From: Nitrospira sp. | GTDB taxonomy: Bacteria; Nitrospirota; Nitrospiria; Nitrospirales; Nitrospiraceae | Direction of reading: 5' to 3' | DNA length: 6,031 nucleotides | Assembly: GCA_015904045.1 (NCBI GenBank) | Contig: JABMDG010000072.1 | Location: 1 to 6,031 of the forward strand | Part shown: piece after piece, positions 1-3,626 of the stretch | Layout of the letters: each line of letters starts with the position of its first letter | How positions within the stretch are numbered: the first letter of the stretch is position 1 | The notes under the pieces: generated by a model | Databases searched by the model: none | The model's input: the letters and a program-made list of their open reading frames with translations, nothing else | What the model was told of the DNA's origin: nothing | Program-made: the position numbers and the translations under genes

Positions 1-164
1 CAAACGCGAATGCTGAAAAAGCCAAGGGTGAAGTGAAAGCCCTTACGGAAGAGGCCAAAGGAAATAAAATGACAGGCGCAATGGAACGGGCGAAGGGAAA
101 GACAAAAGCAGCCGGAGAGAGAGTCATAGGCAAGGCGAAAGAACTCAAAGCCAAGACAGAGTAA
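1..164 (+). CDS. CsbD-like stress protein, C-terminal part (5' end outside window)
   Basis: The reading frame enters from the left edge (first full codon at position 3) and ends at TAA 162-164, giving 53 residues. The peptide is almost all Lys, Glu, Ala and Gly, with repeated short units such as EKAKGEVK, ERAKGKTKAAG and IGKAKELKAK. This spaced GK-x-K/AKG pattern is typical of CsbD-family proteins (small, soluble, very hydrophilic general-stress proteins of unknown biochemical role) and of LEA-like hydrophilic proteins. No membrane segment is visible in the part present. The N-terminus, start codon and promoter lie outside the window, so total length and exact family cannot be settled. An apolipophorin/LEA-like hydrophilic protein is the main alternative. 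No T-rich terminator follows the stop. Confidence 0.6.
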   Translation, partial: NANAEKAKGEVKALTEEAKGNKMTGAMERAKGKTKAAGERVIGKAKELKAKTE

Positions 165-184
165 AATTACAGGAGAGTCTGTTT

Positions 185-307
185 GTGAACACCTTGTGGA
201 GAGGGCTCTTCACAGGCGGCGCTGTCCTCGGGCCGGCAGTGCATAGCGAGTCGGCAGGTCGCTACCCTTATGATATAGAGACCTGCAGGCGTTTACGGGG
301 ACAATAA
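185..307 (+). CDS. Possible 40-aa GTG-start small protein with YtxH-like N-terminus
   Basis: A GTG at 185 lies 9 bases after an AGGAG (171-175), 20 bases downstream of the CsbD-like stop, and opens a 40-codon frame to TAA 305-307. The product begins MNTLWRGLFTGGAVLG, which resembles the Gly-rich membrane start of small YtxH-type proteins. The rest (GRYPYDIETCRRLRGQ and before) shows no recognisable domain, and the hydrophobic stretch is broken by Pro, His and Glu soon after. It may be a genuine small protein co-transcribed with the CsbD-like gene, or a YtxH-like gene truncated by a frameshift near 230-240. The good ribosome binding site is the main support; the short length is the main weakness. 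Confidence 0.3.
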   Translation: MNTLWRGLFTGGAVLGPAVHSESAGRYPYDIETCRRLRGQ

Positions 308-345
308 CTACTGCCTCATTGAACCGTTGTGACCTGATTCGAGCG

Positions 346-371
346 TGAAGTCGGTCGTACGGCCGGCTTCA
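346..371. repeat. 11-bp hairpin with GTAC loop in convergent spacer
   Basis: The arm TGAAGTCGGTC (346-356) pairs along its full length with GGCCGGCTTCA (361-371), counting two G-U pairs, around a 4-base GTAC loop. It sits between the convergent CsbD-like and minus-strand secreted-protein genes, so it could act as a bidirectional transcript 3' end or a REP-like palindrome. No T-run follows on either strand, so it is not a standard intrinsic terminator. Confidence 0.45.
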
Positions 372-464
372 CTGCTGTGACCGGCATCAGTTCTTTGAGT
401 CGAGCGAATCGCGACCGGCTTCATTTCCGTAACCGACATCAGCTCATTGGGTCGAGCGAATCGA
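361..464. repeat. Two tandem 52-bp degenerate repeats
   Basis: Copy 1 is 361-412 and copy 2 is 413-464, head to tail with no spacer. By hand alignment 42 of 52 positions match without gaps, with the block CGAGCGAATCG identical in both. Both copies share the pattern CCGGCTTCA, then CCG-CATCAG, then the CGAGCGAATCG block. Copy 2 runs into the 3' end of the minus-strand gene and encodes its last six residues and stop. A shorter related stretch (GTGACC then GATTCGAGCG, about 329-344) may be a partial third copy. Confidence 0.7.
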
Positions 465-842
465 CAGCGCGTGATTCTCTTTGTTCACCTGCGCCTCAAT
501 ACGATCACCCTTCTTGATTTCTCCCATCATCTGGGTCGTTTTATCTGTATGCAAACGGACTTCCTTGCCGTCCTTCACCTTGACGAAATAGTTCCCATCT
601 TCGACACGGAACAGTTCGCCCTTGATCGTCTTGGCGTCTTTTGCGCTAGTACTTCCCTTCGCGTTGTCCACGTTCTTTTGCTTGTCATCATCAGATTGAA
701 AACCTTGCCGATCCGATTGCGAGTCCGTTTTCATCACGTCTGAAGGCGAAGGCGAATGCTCGGCTTGTGCGGCCCGGGATAGCCCGAAGCACAACAACAA
801 TCCGCACGACATGACACCGAGGATTTTGGAAGTAGGTACCAT
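444..842 (-). CDS. Secreted small protein with charged linker and C-terminal beta domain
   Basis: The product is 132 aa, starting at ATG 842-840 and ending at TGA 446-444. I chose this start because AAGGAGG (complement of 848-854) sits 5 bases upstream and because it exposes a signal peptide. The frame is open further upstream to 1301, but that extension runs opposite the DUF948 gene and looks spurious. Residues 1-27 form a Sec signal peptide: a Lys near the N-terminus, a hydrophobic core GLLLCFGLS, and a likely cut after AQA before EHS. Residues about 28-70 are a polar Ser/Asp/Lys linker. Residues about 70-132 form a compact domain (TIKGELFRVEDGNYFVKV, then KEVRLHTDKTT, GEIKKGDRIEAQV, HALSIRS) with alternating polar/hydrophobic strands, resembling small OB-like or DUF5666-like periplasmic domains. 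Its function is unknown; a periplasmic location is inferred. Its closing codons lie inside a 52-bp tandem repeat. Confidence 0.8.
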   Translation of the reverse strand: MVPTSKILGVMSCGLLLCFGLSRAAQAEHSPSPSDVMKTDSQSDRQGFQSDDDKQKNVDNAKGSTSAKDAKTIKGELFRVEDGNYFVKVKDGKEVRLHTDKTTQMMGEIKKGDRIEAQVNKENHALSIRSTQ

Positions 843-1034
843 TGGAGCCTCCTTGAATAGATGTTCAACACGCTTAGACGGAACGATACGCTCTTCGGGT
901 CTTACGTACTGAGCAATTGTGACCAGACTCCTGCAATGCTTCTCGTCATACTGAACAAAGACGGGGAGCTTCGAGAGGACATGATTCTTTGGTTGCTGGG
1001 CTAGCGAAAGTCTGATGGGGGCAGGAGGAGCTGT
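843..1034. promoter_or_regulatory. Divergent intergenic spacer
   Basis: These 192 bases separate the minus-strand secreted-protein gene from the plus-strand DUF948 gene, so promoters for both directions are expected here. Each end carries a strong ribosome binding site: AAGGAGG on the minus strand (848-854) and AGGAGGAG on the plus strand (1023-1030). I could not find a convincing -35/-10 pair with proper spacing on either strand, nor a clear operator palindrome, so the promoter content is inferred from gene orientation only. Confidence 0.4.
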
Positions 1035-1460
1035 ATGATCGGTGAGATTGCCCCGTGCGTGGGGGCCGTGGCGTTTGCGGTGCTGGTTGGCATGCTGATT
1101 CCCCTGTTGATTCGACTTCGGCAATCGGTGGCGGAATCGGAACGACTGCTGGCCAGTCTGAACTTCGAGGTGCCATTGTTGCTTCAGGAAATACGGGCGG
1201 CGACGGAGAACCTGAATTCGCTCATCGGACATGCGCGGAGTGGGGTTGAGCATGCGGCGGTGTTGTTGCATGCGGCGGGCGCGGTGGGTGACACCATCCA
1301 ACGGGTCCAGGAGACTGTCCGGGGCGGGGGCCGGTCACTGCTGGTCACGCTAGTCAGCATGGCGGCGGGGTTCAGAGCCACGAAGGCCGTCGTCAAGACA
1401 CAGATTAGCCGAGAAGGAGGGATGGTCAATGGAAAAGGAGGAACGCTCAATGGCAGATAA
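1035..1460 (+). CDS. DUF948-type membrane-anchored protein
   Basis: The product is 141 aa, with ATG 1035 preceded by AGGAGGAG at 1023-1030 (4-base gap). Residues about 6-27 (VGAVAFAVLVGMLIPLLIRL) form one N-terminal membrane segment. They are followed by an amphipathic helical region (about 28-90) rich in Leu, Ala and Glu (SVAESERLLASL, LLLQEIRAATENLNSLI) ending in VGDTIQRVQETV. This plan of one N-terminal TM plus a long helix is that of DUF948 proteins, which have no established biochemical function and often sit next to YtxH genes. A Gly-rich tail follows with a second hydrophobic patch (SLLVTLVSMAAGF). The C-terminal residues GGMVNGK/GGTLNGR are a 7-aa tandem repeat created by duplication of the next gene's initiation region. 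The stop overlaps the YtxH gene by 11 bases, implying co-transcription and coupled translation. Confidence 0.75.
   Translation: MIGEIAPCVGAVAFAVLVGMLIPLLIRLRQSVAESERLLASLNFEVPLLLQEIRAATENLNSLIGHARSGVEHAAVLLHAAGAVGDTIQRVQETVRGGGRSLLVTLVSMAAGFRATKAVVKTQISREGGMVNGKGGTLNGR
1413..1454 (+). promoter_or_regulatory. Duplicated translation initiation region of the YtxH gene
   Basis: Two tandem 21-base units, 1413-1433 and 1434-1454, match at 16 of 21 positions. Each holds AAGGAGG (1414-1420 and 1435-1441), an 8-base gap, and an ATG (1429 and 1450). The two ATGs are in frame, so both could start the YtxH protein, giving forms that differ by the seven residues MEKEERS. The whole duplication is inside the DUF948 coding region and preserves its frame because the unit is 21 bases. 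Confidence 0.7.
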
Positions 1461-1770
1461 CAGAGGGTGCTCGTTGGGAGCAGTGGGATTAGCGTTTGTG
1501 ACCGGAGGGTTACTGGGAGCTGTGGCGGCGTTGTTGCTGGCACCGCAATCTGGCCGCCAGGCGCAGGAGCAGCTGCGAGGGTATGCGCGACGAGCCGAAG
1601 AGAGTGTTCATGAGCTGGCCGACAAGGCCGGCGAGGTTGTGGACCGGGCGCTGGACAAAGGACGCGACTTCATCACAGACAAGCAAGCGGTCCTGGCTGA
1701 GGCAGTCGAGACCGGCCGTGCGGCCATGTCTAGGGAGCGTGCGCGTCTGTCCAGCGAGAAGCAAACATGA
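1450..1770 (+). CDS. YtxH-domain small membrane protein
   Basis: The product is 106 aa from ATG 1450, with AAGGAGG at 1435-1441; an alternative in-frame ATG at 1429 with an equally good site would give 113 aa. I prefer 1450 because YtxH proteins usually have only a few polar residues before the membrane segment. Residues about 7-30 form a glycine-rich hydrophobic segment (SLGAVGLAFVTGGLLGAV, then ALLLAPQSGR), the diagnostic YtxH start including the L-L-APQSGR exit motif. The remainder is a long charged amphipathic helix with heptad-like ESVHELADKAGEVVDRALDKG, typical of YtxH/apolipoprotein-like tails. These proteins are membrane-anchored and stress-associated, without a known enzymatic role. 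The gene overlaps the DUF948 gene and is followed 66 bases later by the DUF3309 gene, consistent with one transcript. Confidence 0.85.
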   Translation: MADNRGCSLGAVGLAFVTGGLLGAVAALLLAPQSGRQAQEQLRGYARRAEESVHELADKAGEVVDRALDKGRDFITDKQAVLAEAVETGRAAMSRERARLSSEKQT

Positions 1771-1836
1771 CCGCAGTGTGTAGGGACACAGAATGGGTGA
1801 GTGTGCGGTGAATGTGCGAAGAAAGGGAGAACTCAG

Positions 1837-2015
1837 ATGAATACTATGCTTATCGTCGTATTGGGGATGTTGTTTCTTGGCGTACTTCCGATTTGGCCGC
1901 ACAGTGCGGCGGCTGGGGATACCTTCCTAGCGGTGGGCTGGGCTTCCTCTTCGTGGTCTTGGTTCTTCTGACCCTGATGGGCCGGACGGAACGGTCCGCA
2001 ACTTTAAAGCCGTGA
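1837..2015 (+). pseudogene. DUF3309 small hydrophobic protein, frameshifted
   Basis: ATG 1837, with AAAGGGAGA at 1822-1830, opens MNTMLIVVLGMLFLGV then LPIWPHS, the first half of a DUF3309 protein (a roughly 50-60 aa hydrophobic peptide with LPxWPxS then WGYxPSGGLG). After AGT 1903-1905 the frame goes wrong: it reads AAAGDTFLAV and stops at TGA 1969-1971 (44 aa). The family's second half, GWGYLPSGGLGF then LFVVLVLLTLMGR, is intact in the next frame from 1911 to TGA 2013-2015. The break lies in GCGGCGG (1906-1912); one missing or two extra bases there would restore a 58-59 aa protein. It could be true decay, slippage in the GC repeat, or a sequencing error. I see no classical slippery heptamer supporting programmed frameshifting. 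DUF3309 function is unknown. Confidence 0.8.
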
Positions 2016-2072
2016 TGGGCCTGAGTACTTGTAGTTACTCCTTGTGACTGTACAGGGGCGGTCGTGTGACAA

Positions 2073-2084
2073 GGGTTACAACCC
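2073..2084. repeat. Small perfect inverted repeat upstream of RRM gene
   Basis: GGGTT (2073-2077), AC, AACCC (2080-2084) form a 5-bp perfect inverted repeat about 110 bases before the RRM start. It could be part of an operator or of a structured leader, but its short length makes chance likely. Confidence 0.2.
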
Positions 2085-2196
2085 GTGTGGCGCATATGAA
2101 TGGACTCAGCATTGTGAACAGACAGGTAGCGATCGTACAGGTACCCTAGACATTGGAATTGCACTCGGCGATGTCTTATTTGCGAGGGGGATCGAG

Positions 2197-2523
2197 ATGG
2201 GTACACATATCCATGTCAGCGGGCTTTCCTACTTTTGTACCGACGACACACTCCGTCAGGCCTTCATTTCGTTTGGAACGGTGGCGCTTGCGCATGTACT
2301 GAGGGACGAGTGTGGTCACTCCCTCGGCCTCGGTATTGTGCACATGACCTGTTCCGAAGACGTCGAGCGTGTTTTTACTGCGCATCAGCTCTTTATCGTA
2401 TCCGGCTCACGTGTGGATCTTTGGGAAGCTGCAGAGCCGGAGTATCTACGAGATGGGCGGATTGTGGCCGTTGCTCTGCGAGGCAGGCAAGCCGTACAGA
2501 TAAGCCAGGAAATGAGGGGATGA
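2197..2523 (+). CDS. Single-RRM RNA-binding-type protein, divergent RNP motifs
   Basis: The product is 108 aa. I chose ATG 2197 because GAGGGGG (2184-2190) lies 6 bases upstream and the RRM begins right after it; the frame is open upstream to 2044 but that part has no domain character. Residues 4-78 follow the RRM plan: strand 1/RNP2 IHVSGL (5-10), helix TDDTLRQAFISFG (15-27), strand 2 ALAHVLRD, strand 3/RNP1 LGLGIVHM (43-50), helix 2 SEDVERVFTAHQ, strand 4 SRVDLWEA. Bacterial proteins of this kind are small cytoplasmic RNA-binding proteins, often cold- or stress-induced. Oddly, the three aromatic positions that stack on RNA are changed: His6 in RNP2, Leu45 and Ile47 in RNP1; the leading Lys/Arg of RNP1 is Leu43. 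The fold call is secure, RNA binding is doubtful. The C-terminal 30 residues are a short charged tail. It stands apart from its neighbours with 181 bases upstream after the DUF3309 remnant. Confidence 0.75.
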   Translation: MGTHIHVSGLSYFCTDDTLRQAFISFGTVALAHVLRDECGHSLGLGIVHMTCSEDVERVFTAHQLFIVSGSRVDLWEAAEPEYLRDGRIVAVALRGRQAVQISQEMRG

Positions 2524-2672
2524 GAAGAGCAGAGGGCGTTGCAACCCTTGGCAGTGCCGACAGGCTGTTTCTCAGAGTCGTCGTGGCTGCGAGGGATCCC
2601 ACAGTGTGGGTTAGAGATATGACAGGATCCAGACCCGCGCCATTCAGAAAGCGGACCGCGAGGCCAGCCTAG
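2520..2672 (+). CDS. Possible 50-aa ORF overlapping RRM stop (ATGA)
   Basis: An ATG at 2520 overlaps the RRM gene's TGA in an ATGA arrangement, with AGGA at 2507-2510 nine bases upstream. It opens a 50-codon frame ending in TAG. The product (MRRAEGVATLG, then LFLRVVVAARDPTV and an Arg/Pro-rich end) matches no family I recognise. Its second half overlaps, in another frame, the OmpA-like relict, which argues against it. I include it because of the translational-coupling geometry only. Confidence 0.15.
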   Translation: MRRAEGVATLGSADRLFLRVVVAARDPTVWVRDMTGSRPAPFRKRTARPA

Positions 2673-2806
2673 CCGGTCTGTGCGGTCAACTTCATCTATC
2701 ATTGGCAGGTCACGGGGACAGTACCCCGGTCGCCAGCAACAGCACGGCTGTGGGGTGCGCAAAAAACTGCCGCGTCCACGACGAGTGTATGGCTTGCAAC
2801 TGGTAG
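2615..2806 (+). pseudogene. Decayed C-terminal fragment of an OmpA-family protein
   Basis: One frame open from 2615 to TAG 2804-2806 encodes, at its end, LSLAGHGDSTPVASN followed by STAVGCAKNCRV. This matches the C-terminal signature of OmpA/MotB peptidoglycan-binding domains, normally LxxxGYGDSxPVASN-xTxxGRxxNRRVEI. Two of the signature arginines are Cys, each explained by a single CGC-to-TGC change, and after RV the sequence degenerates. Upstream, RAIQKADREASLAGL may be the worn helix before it. There is no start codon in place, no signal peptide and no GHTD/LSxxRA half, so it cannot make a working domain. By hand, 41 of 63 bases match the equivalent stretch of the intact OmpA-family gene 500-600 bases downstream, so it is best explained as a paralogue remnant. 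It accounts for most of the otherwise gene-free 2524-2862 stretch. Confidence 0.6.
2713..2728. repeat. Short GC inverted repeat inside the OmpA-like relict
   Basis: CGGGG (2713-2717), a 6-base loop, then CCCCG (2724-2728). There is no T-run after it, so it is not a credible terminator, and it lies within the sequence coding the relict GHGDSTPV motif, which explains it adequately. Confidence 0.2.
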
Positions 2807-2862
2807 CCTGTCTCCCGGTGGCGCTTCAGACCCTCTAGACTGATCGTGGAAGAGAGGAGAAC

Positions 2863-3399
2863 ATGAGGCCATTAGCGCATTGGGGAAGCGCCCTGCTCGG
2901 CATCTTCCTGTTCGTCGGATGTACCAACGGCACCGACCAACGGTTGACACAGGTCCAGAGAGAGTTGGAAAAGTCGCTTCACGCGAATATCGCGCAGGGT
3001 GATCTCAGTATACAACGAGCCGGCGATCATCTCACCATCGTGATCACCGAACGATTGCTGTTTGCCGTGGGGAGTCATGAGATCAAGCCGGAAGGCATCG
3101 ATGTGCTGAGGCGGTTGGGGACTTTCCTCAAGACGGCTTCTCTGAAAGAAATCCGAGTAGCGGGGCATGGAGACAGGGCCACGGGTTTTGACCGTCCCGG
3201 CGCGTACTCCGAGATGCTGTCCCTCTCCAAGGCACGCGCGACTCAGGCGGGACGTGCCTTGAATGAGAACGGAGTGCATTCGCAGAACGCGATCATCGAA
3301 TGGTATGGGGACATCCGGCCGATCGCCAGCAATGAGACCGAAGAGGGGCGGCAAACGAATCGCCGCGTCGAAATTCTTCTGTACGCCGCACCTGCCTGA
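2863..3399 (+). CDS. OmpA-family peptidoglycan-binding lipoprotein
   Basis: The product is 178 aa, ATG 2863 with GAGAGGAG just upstream (5-base gap). Residues 1-19 are a lipoprotein signal peptide; LFVGC places the lipidated Cys at 20, followed by Thr, which favours the outer membrane. A short linker with a helical stretch (about 24-45) precedes the OmpA C-terminal domain (about 55-175): ERLLFAVGSHEIKPEG, the RVAGHGD loop (Asp104), LSLSKARA (Arg125), YGDIRPIASNETEEGR and NRRVEI. In characterised OmpA domains this Asp and Arg grip the diaminopimelate of peptidoglycan. Here GHTD is GHGD, and the Asp-to-Arg distance is 21 residues rather than the 15 I recall for Acinetobacter OmpA, indicating a loop insertion around GFDRPG. 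The product is expected to tether the outer membrane to the wall, like Pal/YiaD-type lipoproteins. It lies directly after a decayed relative of itself. No terminator is visible after its stop. Confidence 0.88.
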   Translation: MRPLAHWGSALLGIFLFVGCTNGTDQRLTQVQRELEKSLHANIAQGDLSIQRAGDHLTIVITERLLFAVGSHEIKPEGIDVLRRLGTFLKTASLKEIRVAGHGDRATGFDRPGAYSEMLSLSKARATQAGRALNENGVHSQNAIIEWYGDIRPIASNETEEGRQTNRRVEILLYAAPA

Positions 3400-3626
3400 C
3401 GGTTGAAATCCCTAAGCGTGACCTGCTCGCAAAGTGTTTCGGCGGGTTCGTGCGCAACGGGTAACGCCATTCTCGGAACACGAAGCGGATTGGAAGGGGT
3501 ATCCAGCCGTACTTCCTGATCCAATCAAGCGTGATCGTCGCCGCACCCGATAATCTCACGTTCCGTATGCTGGTGTGCTTTGGTAGCAGATTCAACCTGA
3601 CGACTCCGGAGTTGGTCGGTAAGTCT

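Noticed and set aside
254..286. GCAGGTC...GACCTGC inverted repeat
   Set aside because: A 7-bp stem with a 19-base loop and no flanking promoter or terminator features gives too little support for a regulatory site.
843..1301. Upstream extension of the minus-strand secreted-protein frame to 285 aa
   Set aside because: The extension runs opposite the DUF948 gene, is Arg/His/Gln-rich without domain character, and would bury a clear signal peptide that starts at 842 with its own AAGGAGG.
2023..2040. GAGTA...TACTC inverted repeat as a terminator after the DUF3309 remnant
   Set aside because: The stem is only 5 bp, AT-rich in part and has no T-run, so it is not distinguishable from chance.
2044..2196. 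N-terminal extension of the RRM protein
   Set aside because: The residues before Met at 2197 have no RRM or signal character, while 2197 has a proper ribosome binding site immediately before the domain.
3549..3554. GATAAT as a -10 box for the glucan synthase gene
   Set aside because: No acceptable -35 hexamer lies 16-18 bases upstream, so it remains an isolated match.
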